A DNA stretch of 64,000 nt. It comes from Rhizomicrobium electricum (lineage in GTDB: Bacteria; Pseudomonadota; Alphaproteobacteria; Micropepsales; Micropepsaceae). A program made the translations under genes and the position numbers. The notes below the pieces were generated by a model. The model saw only the letters and a program-made list of their open reading frames with translations, ran no database searches and was not told where the DNA came from. Of the stretch, positions 20,662-33,708 are shown in pieces. Numbering within the stretch: position 1 is the first letter of the stretch; the number at the start of each line of letters is the position of its first letter. The DNA lies in assembly GCF_011762045.1 (NCBI RefSeq), contig NZ_JAASQS010000002.1, forward strand, positions 372,001-436,000, written 5' to 3'.

Positions 20662-22536
20662 ATGCAGCTCTCCCGCAGGAACTACGCGATTGCGGCGATC
20701 GTGCTGGCCGCGGCGGTATTCGTCGGCCTCAACATCGCGGTCAACGCCTCGATCACCACCGCCAAGATCGACCTCACCGACACGCACCGCTTCACTCTCA
20801 GCAAGGGCACGCGGAACATCGTCAAGTCGCTCAGCGAGCCGGTGACGCTGCGCTTCTTCTTCTCCAAGCAGGCCGCCGCCGAGTACGCCCAGACCCGTTC
20901 CTATGCCAGCCGCGTGCGCGATCTGCTCCGCGAGTACGCCGCCATCAGCCACGGCAAGATCGTGCTCGAGGAGATCGATCCCGAGCCGTTCACGCCGTCC
21001 GAAGACGCGGCCTCCGCCGCCGGCATCACGGCGGTGCCGACCGACACCGGCGAGACGGTCTATTTCGGCCTTGTCGGCGTCAACCGCATCGACGGCCACG
21101 ATGTCATTCCTTATTTCAGCCCCGAGCGCGAAGGCCTGCTCGAATACGACATCACCAGCCTGATCTACCGGCTGTCGGCGCCCAAGAAGTACAAGATCGC
21201 GATCCTCTCCGGCCTGCCGCTCGCCGGCGACATGCAGGCGATGATGACCGGCCGCGGGCGGCCCTACGCGCTCTATCAGGAGCTGGCGCAGACCTACACC
21301 ACCGACATGCTGCCGGCCGACTTCACGTCGATCCCGGCCGGCACCGACGTGCTGATGATCGTCCATCCCGGTACTCTCAGCGACGCGCAGACCTATGCCA
21401 TCGACCAGTTCGTCCTCAAGGGCGGCCGCGCGCTGGTGTTCGTCGATCCCAATTCCGAGCTGGCGCAAGGCGGCGCCATGCAGCCCGGCCAGGAAGCGGC
21501 GTACTCGACCCTGCCGCGGCTGTTCCAGGCCTGGGGTATCCACTTCGATACCAAGAAGGAAATCGCCGATCTGAAGCTGGCGCAGCACGTGCAGCTCTCC
21601 CGCGAGGGCCCGGCGATGAGCTATCCGGTGTGGCTGCACCTGACCAACGATCAGTTCAGCGACTCCGATCCGGTCACCGCCAACCTCAAGGTGCTCAATC
21701 TCGGCAGCGCCGGCTCGCTCCGCCCCTTGAAGGACGCCACCACCAAGTTCACCTCGCTGATCGGCTCGTCCGACCGCGCCGGACTGATCGACGTGGCCGA
21801 GGCGCGCATGCTGGCGATGACCAATCCGGAAGCGGTCGCCTCGTCCGTCGCGCCGACCGGCGAGGAATACATCATCACCGCGCGCGTCACCGGCCCGGCC
21901 AAGACCGCCTTCCCCGGCGGCGCTCCCGCCGGCGCGACGGCTCCGCAAGTGACGAGCGCGAAGAACATCAACGTCATCGTGATGGCCGATACGGACATCT
22001 TCAAGGACGAGTTCTGGGTCCGCGTCGAGCAGCTTTACGGCAAGACCATCGCCGCACCGTTCGCCAACAACGATTCCTTCGTGCTCGGCGCCATCGAGAA
22101 CCTGACCGGCTCGACCGATCTCATTTCGCTCCGGACACGCGCCACCAACGACCGGCCGTTCCTCGTGGTGCGGGAAATCCAGGCCCAGGCCGAGCGCGAT
22201 TTCAAGCAGCAGGAAGATGCGCTGAAGGCCAAGCTCACCGACACCGAGCAGCAGCTCAAGGCGCTGCAGTCGGGGCAAGACGGCCAGAACCGGCCCAGCG
22301 CGCAGACCGGCATCACCGCCCAGCAGCAGAAGGCAATCGAAGCTTTCAAGCGGCAGCTCACCGAGATCCGCACCCAGCTCCGTCAGGTGCAGCACAATCT
22401 GCGCCAGGACGTCGATGCGCTCGGCGATACGCTCGCCTTCATCAACATCGTACTCGTCCCGATGCTGGTCGCCGTGTTCGCGCTCGTGCTGGCCTGGATC
22501 CGCCGGCGCCGTCGCGCCCGCGCCATCCATCTGTGA
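20662..22536 (+). CDS. GldG family ABC-transport auxiliary protein
   Basis: About 624 residues. An N-terminal helix (YAIAAIVLAAAVFVGLNIAVN) is followed by the GldG/ABC_transp_aux domain (TDTHRFTLSKGTRNIVKSL, then EEIDPEPFTPSEDA), a coiled-coil region at about 510-595 rich in Gln and Lys, and a C-terminal helix followed by an Arg-rich end (RRRRRARAIHL). GGGAGG before ATG 20662 selects this start over an earlier one inside the permease gene. Probably a periplasmic partner anchored at both ends. Confidence 0.9.
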   Translation: MQLSRRNYAIAAIVLAAAVFVGLNIAVNASITTAKIDLTDTHRFTLSKGTRNIVKSLSEPVTLRFFFSKQAAAEYAQTRSYASRVRDLLREYAAISHGKIVLEEIDPEPFTPSEDAASAAGITAVPTDTGETVYFGLVGVNRIDGHDVIPYFSPEREGLLEYDITSLIYRLSAPKKYKIAILSGLPLAGDMQAMMTGRGRPYALYQELAQTYTTDMLPADFTSIPAGTDVLMIVHPGTLSDAQTYAIDQFVLKGGRALVFVDPNSELAQGGAMQPGQEAAYSTLPRLFQAWGIHFDTKKEIADLKLAQHVQLSREGPAMSYPVWLHLTNDQFSDSDPVTANLKVLNLGSAGSLRPLKDATTKFTSLIGSSDRAGLIDVAEARMLAMTNPEAVASSVAPTGEEYIITARVTGPAKTAFPGGAPAGATAPQVTSAKNINVIVMADTDIFKDEFWVRVEQLYGKTIAAPFANNDSFVLGAIENLTGSTDLISLRTRATNDRPFLVVREIQAQAERDFKQQEDALKAKLTDTEQQLKALQSGQDGQNRPSAQTGITAQQQKAIEAFKRQLTEIRTQLRQVQHNLRQDVDALGDTLAFINIVLVPMLVAVFALVLAWIRRRRRARAIHL

Positions 22537-22543
22537 GACCATC

Positions 22544-23590
22544 ATGAACGTCGCTGCATTCCTGAGCCGCCGCGACCGCCGATTGATGGCGCTTCTCGTT
22601 CTCGCCATCGTCAGCATCGGCCTGGCACTCGGCGCGGTCTATTACCGCGAAGCCGTATTGGCGCCGCGCTACAAGCCGATGCCGGTGTTCCCGTGGCTCG
22701 CCCACATGCTGAACAAGGGCGACGTCACCCGCGTCTATATCGTATCGAAGAAATACGGCGCCTTCACCGTCGCCTTCGTGCCGCAAAAGGGATGGGTGCT
22801 GCCGGACAAGGGCAACTATCCGGCCTCGTTCGAGACGGTGAAGCAGACCCTCCTCGCCATCGCGGCAATGCAGACGGTCGAACCCAAGACCGACCGTCCC
22901 GAATGGTTTCATTACGTCGATCTCGACTCGCCGCCGCAGGGCAACGGCATCAACATCACGCTGGCAGGTGAAAAAGGCCACGTCATCGCCTCGATGATCG
23001 TCGGCAAGACCGAGCCGCTCGGCGACGATCTCGGCGTGTTCGTCCGCCGCGCCGGCGAGAACCAGAGCTATCTCGCCAGGAGCCCCGCCGAGATCAAAGC
23101 CGACCCCGCCGAATGGATGGACAAGACCGTCATCGGCATTGCCGCAAGCCGCGTCGCCTCCGCCGAGGTGAAACCGGCGACCGGTCCGGCTTATACCGCC
23201 GCGCGCGCCAAACCCGATGACGGCTTCGTCATTGCGCCACTGCCCAGGGGCCGCGAACTCGCCTATGCCGGCGCCGCCGACGCCACGGCCAATGCCCTCA
23301 GCGATTTCGGCTTCGACGACATCCGCCGCTCGACCGATTTCGACTTCGCCGATGGCGCCCGCCTCACGATCCACACCTTCGACGGGCTTTCGGTCACGGT
23401 TAATCTGGTCGCGCAGGACAACGCCACCTGGGCCAGCGTTTTCGCCGAAGCCTCGCCGGGCAATCATGCCACTGCCAAGGAAGCCCTGGCGATCAATGCC
23501 CGCGCCGGCGGCTGGGCCTTCAAACTGCCCGCCTACAAAGTCACCGCCTTCGCCCCGCCGCTGGAAAGCCTGCTGAAGGCGAAGAAATAA
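22544..23590 (+). CDS. DUF4340 domain-containing membrane-anchored protein
   Basis: About 348 residues with one N-terminal helix (MALLVLAIVSIGLALGAVYY) and a large periplasmic part of repeated beta-rich DUF4340 units (for example KYGAFTVAFVPQKGWVLPD). It ends the Gld-like operon and starts 7 nt after the GldG-like gene, which is the standard companion order for this family. Function unknown; it probably forms a periplasmic complex with the GldG-like protein. Confidence 0.88.
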   Translation: MNVAAFLSRRDRRLMALLVLAIVSIGLALGAVYYREAVLAPRYKPMPVFPWLAHMLNKGDVTRVYIVSKKYGAFTVAFVPQKGWVLPDKGNYPASFETVKQTLLAIAAMQTVEPKTDRPEWFHYVDLDSPPQGNGINITLAGEKGHVIASMIVGKTEPLGDDLGVFVRRAGENQSYLARSPAEIKADPAEWMDKTVIGIAASRVASAEVKPATGPAYTAARAKPDDGFVIAPLPRGRELAYAGAADATANALSDFGFDDIRRSTDFDFADGARLTIHTFDGLSVTVNLVAQDNATWASVFAEASPGNHATAKEALAINARAGGWAFKLPAYKVTAFAPPLESLLKAKK

Positions 23591-23774
23591 AACTGCGCAG
23601 TTTCCCCATTGCGCATCTGCCATGCGCTGCGCGGGACGGTTCGTAAAAATCGCAGAATAACGCGCAAAATCGATTGCCATGCGCAGAGGGGATGGCTCCG
23701 GTTCGCTCTCCGGCTCTGCTCAATTGCGGTCCGTCGTGTCAGCTTGCAGGCTCAGTTTGCCGCAGGACCATGCC

Positions 23775-25142
23775 ATGAGAACCATCATCGAGCCGTTCCG
23801 CATCAAGGTCGTGGAGCCAATCCGCATGACGACGCGCGACGAGCGCGAATGCTTCGTCGCCTCGGCGGACTACAACCTTTTCGGCCTGCATTCCGACGAC
23901 GTGCTGATCGATCTTCTCACCGACTCCGGCACCTCGGCGATGAGCGCGGCGCAGCAGGCGGCCCTGATCGGCGGCGACGAATCCTACGCCGGCAGCCCGT
24001 CCTTCTTCCGCTTCGAAGCGGCGGTGAAGAGCCTGTTCCCGTTCAAGCACATCCTGCCGACCCATCAGGGCCGTGCGGCGGAAGCGATCCTGTTCTCGGT
24101 GCTTGGCGGCTCGCACCGGCAGGTGCCGTCGAACACCCACTTCGACACCACCCGCGCCAACATCGAAGCGACCGGCGCCGAAGCGGTCGATCTGGTCATC
24201 GAAGAAGGCCACGACCCCGACAATCTGCACCCCTTCAAGGGCAACATGGATACCGCCAAGCTGGAGCGGTTCCTCGCCAACGCCGGCGATGCGGTGCCGT
24301 GCGTGATGATGACCGTCACCAACAACGCCGGCGGCGGCCAGCCGGTGAGCCTCGCCAATATCCGCGAAACCGCGGCGCTGGCGCACAAGTACGGCAAGCC
24401 CTTCATCATCGACGGCTGCCGCTTCGCCGAGAACGCCTACTTCATCAAGCTGCGCGAGCCGGGCCAGGAAGGCCGTCACGTCGAAGCCATCGTGCGCGAC
24501 ATGTTCGCGGTCGCCGACGGCATGACCATGAGCGCCAAGAAGGACGCCTTCGCCAATATCGGCGGCTGGCTGGCGCTCAACGACGATCATCTGGCGCAAA
24601 GCGTACGCGAGCGGCTGATCCTGACCGAAGGCTTTCCGACCTACGGCGGGCTCGCCGGACGCGATCTCGACGCCATCGCGCAAGGCCTCAAGGAAATTGT
24701 CGACGAGGATTACCTCGCCTATCGCATCCGCACCGCCTCCTACATCGCCGAACGGCTCGAAAAGCTCGGCGTGCCGACGGTGAAGCCCTCGGGCGGGCAT
24801 GCGATTTTCATCAACGCCAAGAAATTCCTGCCGCATATCCCGCCGCTGGAATATCCCGGCCAGGCGCTGGCGGTGGCGATGTATATCGAGGGCGGCATCC
24901 GCAGTTGCGAGATCGGCACCGTGATGTTCGGCCGTCATCCCGACGGCTCGGAGCATCCCGCGCCGATGGAGCTGGTCCGCATGGCCCTGCCCCGCCGCGT
25001 CTACACGCAAAGCCACGCCGACTACATCGTCGAAGTGTTCGAGACCATCGCCAAGAACAAAGACAAGCTGACCGGCATGCGCATTACCTGGGAGCCGGAA
25101 CGCATGCGCCACTTCTCCGCGAAGTTCGAGCCGATCAGCTAG
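23775..25142 (+). CDS. tnaA: tryptophanase (PLP-dependent beta-eliminating lyase)
   Basis: A 455-residue beta-eliminating lyase. K256 in MSAKKD is the PLP lysine. The family includes tryptophanase and tyrosine phenol-lyase. Two positions known to separate them both point to tryptophanase here: Asp in HFDTTR (D124, where tyrosine phenol-lyase has Thr) and His in MRHFSAKF (H446, where tyrosine phenol-lyase has Phe). The reaction is Trp to indole, pyruvate and ammonia. No TnaC-like leader peptide was found in the 185 bp upstream. ATG 23775 gives the family start (PFRIKVVEPI). Confidence 0.9.
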   Translation: MRTIIEPFRIKVVEPIRMTTRDERECFVASADYNLFGLHSDDVLIDLLTDSGTSAMSAAQQAALIGGDESYAGSPSFFRFEAAVKSLFPFKHILPTHQGRAAEAILFSVLGGSHRQVPSNTHFDTTRANIEATGAEAVDLVIEEGHDPDNLHPFKGNMDTAKLERFLANAGDAVPCVMMTVTNNAGGGQPVSLANIRETAALAHKYGKPFIIDGCRFAENAYFIKLREPGQEGRHVEAIVRDMFAVADGMTMSAKKDAFANIGGWLALNDDHLAQSVRERLILTEGFPTYGGLAGRDLDAIAQGLKEIVDEDYLAYRIRTASYIAERLEKLGVPTVKPSGGHAIFINAKKFLPHIPPLEYPGQALAVAMYIEGGIRSCEIGTVMFGRHPDGSEHPAPMELVRMALPRRVYTQSHADYIVEVFETIAKNKDKLTGMRITWEPERMRHFSAKFEPIS

Positions 25143-26671
25143 ATCCCGCAGGACTTGTTCTTCGCCTCGGGCACCGCCAGGAACGTGATCGTCTCCGGAT
25201 CGAACGTCACCGTGCCCGCCTTGGCCGGAACACCTTTCAGCACGGGCAGTTTGCCGTCCTTGGTCAGCGCCAGCGTCCGCCCGTTCAGACGAACGCCACC
25301 ATCATCGATCTTCGCTTCCGACAGCGTGTAGCGCTGGGCCCGAGACGCAAGCTGCAGCGACGACGGCTTGGCATCGTTGTTGATGACGAGCAGCGTCACC
25401 CCGCCCTTCACGCCTGCTTCGCAGTGGGCATAGACATGCAGCCCTTGCTGGAGCGGAACGGTGCTGTCGAGCACAGTCGTCCCCATCAGCCGCCGCCACA
25501 GCAGCGCCGCCCAATAGTTCGGCCGCGGCTTGAGAGTCTTCTCGTCGATCATGCCGTAATCGGAAATCGCCAGGGTGTTGTGCATCACCGTCTGCACGCC
25601 GTCTTTCGCCAGCCGCCCGAGCTGGTCGAGATAGCGGAAGCTGTCGGCAAAGGTCTTGGCCCACGGATTGCCGCCGCAGGCTGCATCGCCGACTTCGGTC
25701 AGCCATAACGGCTTGCCCGGCCCGTAGTGGTCGCGCAAGGACGCATAAACCGCACGCGCGCCGGAAGTGCGGGCAAGCCACTCCTCCGACAGCGCCTTAT
25801 CCAGCGTCTGCTTGCCGTGGCAGCGTTCGGACACATCGCCGTAGTGATGATAGGAGAACGCATCGACGCCCGGCCCGCTCGCCGTCTCCATTGCCGCAGC
25901 ACTCATGAAATCATTGCGGCCTTCCGCCGGGTTGCCGGGGCCGGGCTTATCGCCAACCGCTCCGGGACCAAGCACCAGCGTGCCCGGCGAGGTCTCTTTC
26001 AGGAACGCGCGCCAGAGTTTGAAATCGCGGCCCCATTGGGCGGCGTCGTAGCCCTTCGGCACGCTCATCAAAGCGACCAGCGAAGGCTCGTTGGCAAATT
26101 CGGCCGCCGCGATCTCGCCGCCGATGCTTTTGGTATAGGCGAGCCAGGGCTTGGCGGTTTCGGGCGTCCAGACGCCGTTCGCATCGCGCGTTCCGGTCGA
26201 CAGCGCGAACGAGGTCACGATCTTGGCATCGACCGCGTGCGCGAAATCGACCACGCCCTTCCACTGCGCCCGCGTCAGCAGGCCGTTGAATCCGGCCGGC
26301 GGCTTGGCGGGCGGCGTATCGGTATCGGCGAAATAAGTCGCGTTGGCCCAGGTGCCGCTGACCCGCACATAGGAAGGCCCCAGCGCCGCCGCCAGCATTC
26401 TGAGCCGCGGGTTATAAAGGTCCTTGGGCGTGCGATAGGCGTAGATCTTCGGGTCCATCCCGGCCGGGGTCGGGCCATCGGGAGCGACATCCGGGGCGCC
26501 ATAAGGCTTCCAGAACGCCCCGCCGGTCACCTCGATCATCTCGACGTTGTAGGACTGGAACCGGGCATCGACGGTCCCGAGTTTGGGCAGCGCCCCCGGA
26601 TTAACGGCGGGTGCGGCCTCAGCGGCGGCAAAAACGGCGGCGGACGCCAGCAACGAGGCGAGAATTCTCAT
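25139..26671 (-). CDS. secreted glycoside hydrolase, GH79 / heparanase-like
   Basis: A 510-residue protein with a signal peptide (MRILASLLASAAVFAAAEA). The TIM-barrel carries the acid/base motif FANEPSL (about E195) and the nucleophile motif WLTEVGDAACGG (about E326). The C-terminal half follows animal heparanase closely in motif order: NYWAALLWRRLMG, then HVYAHCE, GGVTLLVINN, VRLNGRTL, and PETITFLAV. Members of GH79 cut beta-glucuronide linkages. The sugar target here is inferred only. It overlaps the convergent tnaA stop by 4 bp and diverges from carB. Confidence 0.82.
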   Translation of the reverse strand: MRILASLLASAAVFAAAEAAPAVNPGALPKLGTVDARFQSYNVEMIEVTGGAFWKPYGAPDVAPDGPTPAGMDPKIYAYRTPKDLYNPRLRMLAAALGPSYVRVSGTWANATYFADTDTPPAKPPAGFNGLLTRAQWKGVVDFAHAVDAKIVTSFALSTGTRDANGVWTPETAKPWLAYTKSIGGEIAAAEFANEPSLVALMSVPKGYDAAQWGRDFKLWRAFLKETSPGTLVLGPGAVGDKPGPGNPAEGRNDFMSAAAMETASGPGVDAFSYHHYGDVSERCHGKQTLDKALSEEWLARTSGARAVYASLRDHYGPGKPLWLTEVGDAACGGNPWAKTFADSFRYLDQLGRLAKDGVQTVMHNTLAISDYGMIDEKTLKPRPNYWAALLWRRLMGTTVLDSTVPLQQGLHVYAHCEAGVKGGVTLLVINNDAKPSSLQLASRAQRYTLSEAKIDDGGVRLNGRTLALTKDGKLPVLKGVPAKAGTVTFDPETITFLAVPEAKNKSCGI

Positions 26672-26751
26672 GTGCGGAACCTCAGAATCGGCACGAAACG
26701 ATACCACCAGTGGAGGTCGATTCGCGGCTGCGGAACGGCCCGCTGGGGTTG

Positions 26752-26765
26752 CACAACATATTGTG
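26752..26765. promoter_or_regulatory. short inverted repeat between the GH79 gene and carB
   Basis: CACAA-CATA-TTGTG lies in the 200-bp divergent region. It could be a regulator site for either gene. Weak evidence, since only the symmetry supports it. Confidence 0.3.
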
Positions 26766-26875
26766 ACAGCAGGGTTGCGCGCCCCCCCCGTTGGCGATAG
26801 AGCATCCCCTTAACCTGCAATTTGGCCGGAACCGGGTGCGACATTCGTGCGCCCGTCCACGCGCGCGAGAACAAA

Positions 26876-30235
<3,360 letters not shown>

Positions 30236-30439
30236 CAAGGGCTTACCCAAGGCACCCCGCAACCCGGCCACCCTTGCAGTCGCAGGCAAGCGGCTTTAGA
30301 GTTTGGCCTGTATCCGCTTCGAGCGGGAATTTGGAATTCCCGTAAGTTCAAGGCGTTAGCGGAGCCCTTTCATTTCCGCGTCCGGCCGTCGGGCCTCGCG
30401 TCAGCGGGAAGGAGAGGTTTTGTCGATAGTAGGGAAACC

Positions 30440-30913
30440 ATGGAACGCATTCCGATGACCGCCTCGGGCTACAAAGCCCTGGAAGTGGAGCTGGATCAGC
30501 TGAGAAACGTCGACCGCCACGAAATCATCAAGGCGATCGCGGAAGCGCGGGCCCATGGCGATCTCTCCGAAAACGCCGAGTATCACGCCGCTAAGGAACG
30601 TCAGTCGTTCATCGAAGGCCGCGTCATCGAGCTCGAAGACCAGATCGGCCGCGCCGACGTCATCGACGTGTCACGCCTGTCGGGATCGACCGTGAAGTTC
30701 GGCGCCACCGTGACCATCGTCGACGAAGACACCTCCGAGGAGCGCAAATTCCAGATCGTCGGCGATCTCGAAGCCGATGCGAAGAACGGCCGCATCTCGA
30801 TCTCCTCGCCGATCGCCCGCGCCATCATCGGCAAGAACAAGGGCGACACCGTCGAAGTTGCCACCCCCGGTGGTGCGCGGAGCTACGAGATCCTCAAGGT
30901 CGAGTGGATTTAG
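30440..30913 (+). CDS. greA: transcription elongation factor GreA
   Basis: A 157-residue Gre factor with an N-terminal coiled coil whose tip carries the acidic pair in [18 protein letters not shown], and a C-terminal FKBP-like domain ([23 protein letters not shown] region). It rescues backtracked RNA polymerase by stimulating transcript cleavage. AGGGAAACC precedes the ATG. It follows carB by about 200 bp, an arrangement common in alphaproteobacteria. Confidence 0.98.
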   Translation: MERIPMTASGYKALEVELDQLRNVDRHEIIKAIAEARAHGDLSENAEYHAAKERQSFIEGRVIELEDQIGRADVIDVSRLSGSTVKFGATVTIVDEDTSEERKFQIVGDLEADAKNGRISISSPIARAIIGKNKGDTVEVATPGGARSYEILKVEWI

Positions 30914-31116
30914 CCTGCGCTATCGCGCATCCGGCGCCCTCTTCCTTCCTACCCCGCGGAGCATAGCTCTGCGCACTTGCTGCTTGCGCAAGTAGCGAGC
31001 GGGAAATTGCGCCTTAAAACGCCAAAGCGCACCGCCCGCCTGTCCGGCAGGAAGTGCGCCTCACGCTAACCATATCGCGGACCGCCGTCCCAACAAGCGC
31101 CGCGCGGTTGGAAACC

Positions 31117-31431
31117 CTATTTCGACGGTTCGAACTTAATCGGAACCTTGATCGAGCCGGTGCGCGAGCCGACCGGCAGTGCTTCGGCGACGCACAACGC
31201 AGCCTTGTCGAATCCCGCCGCCGGAGCCGGCGCCTCTAGGACTTTGCAATCACTGAGTTTGCCGTCGGCCGCAGTGCACTCCAGCATCACGCTGGCCGCC
31301 TGCTTCGAACTGGCAAATTTGCTCGCGCAACTCGCAAATTGCTCCGCCAAGCTACCTGCCATTGCCGGAGTCGCGATCAACATCGCCGCGGCTGCGCCGG
31401 CAACAAACATACCATATTTCATGGTGCTCAT
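31117..31431 (-). CDS. small secreted protein with TonB C-terminal-like fold
   Basis: A 104-residue protein with a clear signal peptide (MFVAGAAAAMLIATPAMA), then about 75 residues. The mature part (VMLECTAADGKLSDCKVLEAPAPAAGFDKAAL) follows the TonB C-terminal pattern V-x-C-x-x-x-x-G-x-L-x-D-C-x-V with a GF-x-x-A-A-L helix, and ends in a strand IKVPIKFEP. It lacks a membrane anchor and a proline-rich spanner, so it is not an energy-transducing TonB. Function unknown. ATG 31422 is an alternative start. Confidence 0.65.
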   Translation of the reverse strand: MSTMKYGMFVAGAAAAMLIATPAMAGSLAEQFASCASKFASSKQAASVMLECTAADGKLSDCKVLEAPAPAAGFDKAALCVAEALPVGSRTGSIKVPIKFEPSK

Positions 31432-31548
31432 TTCAACCCACCCGTTTAAAGCCTACCGGTCTGAGCGCCGGATCGGTCGAACGATAAGTGACACTGATTA
31501 AAAATCCGTCGCGCAGCCCAATCCGGAAGCGAAGCTTGGCAGTAATGA

Positions 31549-31563
31549 TTAACGCATAGTTAG
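31549..31563 (+). promoter_or_regulatory. CtrA-like binding site upstream of chemoreceptor gene
   Basis: TTAA-CGCATAG-TTAG matches the alphaproteobacterial CtrA consensus TTAA-N7-TTAA in seven of eight defined bases. It lies about 130 bp before the chemoreceptor ATG. CtrA often controls motility and chemotaxis genes in this class. One short motif match can arise by chance. Confidence 0.4.
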
Positions 31564-31694
31564 CACTGTTCCCCGTGCTTAACCGCCCGTCAGGAAAGTG
31601 TGGAGGACCGCGTTAAGCCGATGGTGAATATCTGTACGCCATAGTGCGTTGTCCGGGCTGAACCCGGACGGGGGAATTAAAAGGATTGGCAGTA

Positions 31695-33623
31695 ATGGGC
31701 TTTCGTCTGGCGGATATGCCGCTTCTCGTGAAGATCGCCTTCGCGCCGACCGTAGCGCTTATCGCGCTGGCGGGCGTGGCGTGGGTGTCTATCAACGCAC
31801 AGAAAAACGCCGCGCAGGATCTGCGCAACGTGGTCGACGTCGAAATGGTGAAGAGCCTGGAGATGAAAAACATCGCCCAGCGCATCCAGGACGCTCACGG
31901 ACAAGTGTATATGTTGCTGACGCATCAGGCCGGCAAGATCGACACCGGCAAGATTGATGCGCAGACCAAAGAGGTCGTTGCCAGCTTCGCCTCCATCGAA
32001 GCAAGCCTGAAGGCACTCGAACCGAAGATGAGTGCCGATCAGAAGCCGATGGTGGTCAAGCTCGAGAAACAGGTCGACGAGACCAAGAGCGCCGTCGACC
32101 TCGTCGGTTCGATGATGAGCGCCGACTTCTCGGCCGCCGTCAGCTTCATCGATCCGTTCGAGAAAAGCTATCAGGGCATGCTCTCGACACTCGATCAGGT
32201 CGTGAAGTCGACCACCGACGCGACCAATGCGCGGGCCAAGGCCAGCGCCGAGCATTCCGAAGCCACCGAGCAATCGATCAGCACGATCGCGATCATTACG
32301 CTGCTTCTGGTCGGCTTGCTGGCGGCATTGCTCGTGGTGATGATCCGCCGCGACGTGAAGAAAATCGCCGACGCCACCGAGTCCCTGGCCGGCGGCAATA
32401 CCAACGTCGATCTGGAAGCCATGGAACGCGGCGACGAGTTCGGCGCCATCGTCAAATCGCTCTTGGTGTTCCGTGACAACGAGGCGCGTCTGGTCGAGGC
32501 CCGCCGCGAACAGGAAGAGACCCGCAAGGCCGTCGACACCGTCGTCTCCTCGCTGGCTTCCGCCCTCACCAGCCTGGCGGCGGGCGATCTCACCCACCGC
32601 ATCAAGGACGAGTTCAAGGCCGGCTATTCCAAGGTGCGCGACGACTACAACGCCGCCATGCACAAGCTGGAAGACACGCTGCGCGTCATCTGGCAGGTGA
32701 TGTACAACGTCCAGGCCGGGTCCGCCGAAATCTCGCGCGCGTCCGACGATCTGTCGCGCCGCACCGAACATCAGGCGGCCACGCTCGAAGAAACCGCCGC
32801 CACGATCGACAACATCACCGCGACCGTGAAGCGGACCGCCGAAGGCGCTCTCAACGCCCGCGATGCGGTATCGACCGCCAAGGAAGACGCGACCCGTACC
32901 GGCGCCGTCGTCACCGATGCGGTTTCCGCGATGCACGAGATCGAAAAGAGCGCGGCGCAAATTACCGCCATCATCGGCGTCATCGACGAGATCGCCTTCC
33001 AGACCAACCTCCTCGCCCTCAACGCCGGTATCGAAGCGGCGCGTGCGGGCGATGCGGGCAAGGGCTTTGCGGTGGTGGCGAGCGAAGTGCGTGCACTGTC
33101 GCATCGTTCCGCCGACGCCGCCAAGCAGATCAAGGCGCTGATCGGCACCTCGACGACCAAGATCAACCAGGGCGTCGGTCTGGTGGTCGAAGCCGGCAAG
33201 GCGCTCGATCGTATCGTCACCCAGGTCACCGAGATCAACGACGTCGTCAATGCGATCTCCGCCTCGGCCCAGGAAGAATCGAGCAGCCTCGCCCAGGTCA
33301 ACACCGCGGTGGCCGAACTCGATGGCGTCACGCAGGGCAATGCGGCGATGGTCGAAGAGTCGACCGCGTCGAGCCATTCGCTGGCGCAGGAAACCGAAAA
33401 CCTCGCCGCCCTGCTCGGCCGCTTCAAGGTCAATGGAGTCGACGGTCAGGTCGTCACCAGCCACGCTGCGAAGAGCAAGCCCGTCGAAACGCCGAAGGCG
33501 GCTGCCAAACCGGCTTCCAAGCCTGCGGCCAAGTCGGCACCCAAGCGCGAGAAGGTTGCGGTCAATGCCGGAGCGGCGCCCGCCACCGAAGCGGCTGCCA
33601 CCGACGACTGGGTGGAATTCTAG
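31695..33623 (+). CDS. methyl-accepting chemotaxis protein
   Basis: About 642 residues: N-terminal helix ([20 protein letters not shown]), a helical periplasmic sensor domain (about 35-190), a second helix ([21 protein letters not shown]), HAMP, and the signalling domain with the hairpin tip [21 protein letters not shown]. The C-terminus has an Ala/Lys/Pro-rich linker ending in DDWVEF, resembling the pentapeptide tether (W-x-x-F) that recruits CheR and CheB. ATG 31695 is used; a TTG at 31686 is the alternative. No che genes lie nearby. Confidence 0.96.
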   Translation: MGFRLADMPLLVKIAFAPTVALIALAGVAWVSINAQKNAAQDLRNVVDVEMVKSLEMKNIAQRIQDAHGQVYMLLTHQAGKIDTGKIDAQTKEVVASFASIEASLKALEPKMSADQKPMVVKLEKQVDETKSAVDLVGSMMSADFSAAVSFIDPFEKSYQGMLSTLDQVVKSTTDATNARAKASAEHSEATEQSISTIAIITLLLVGLLAALLVVMIRRDVKKIADATESLAGGNTNVDLEAMERGDEFGAIVKSLLVFRDNEARLVEARREQEETRKAVDTVVSSLASALTSLAAGDLTHRIKDEFKAGYSKVRDDYNAAMHKLEDTLRVIWQVMYNVQAGSAEISRASDDLSRRTEHQAATLEETAATIDNITATVKRTAEGALNARDAVSTAKEDATRTGAVVTDAVSAMHEIEKSAAQITAIIGVIDEIAFQTNLLALNAGIEAARAGDAGKGFAVVASEVRALSHRSADAAKQIKALIGTSTTKINQGVGLVVEAGKALDRIVTQVTEINDVVNAISASAQEESSSLAQVNTAVAELDGVTQGNAAMVEESTASSHSLAQETENLAALLGRFKVNGVDGQVVTSHAAKSKPVETPKAAAKPASKPAAKSAPKREKVAVNAGAAPATEAAATDDWVEF

Positions 33624-33680
33624 TCATGAAAAATGGGGAGCGATCGCTCGCTCCCCTGCTGCCAATCAAATCCAGAACTT

Positions 33681-33708
33681 ACGGCCCTCCTCGCGGAGGG
33701 CCGTTTTT
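33681..33708 (+). terminator. intrinsic terminator after the chemoreceptor gene
   Basis: ACGGCCCTCC (33681-33690) pairs perfectly with GGAGGGCCGT (33695-33704) over the loop TCGC, and the stem runs into TTTTTCT. The minus-strand operator gene ends directly after it at 33709. Confidence 0.93.

Noticed and set aside
23591-23774. TnaC-like leader peptide before tryptophanase
   Set aside because: No short frame with a Trp codon near the end and a plausible ribosome-binding site was found.
31500-31694. Sigma-54 promoter before the chemoreceptor gene
   Set aside because: A TTGGCA stretch occurs twice, but the GC element at the right distance is missing.
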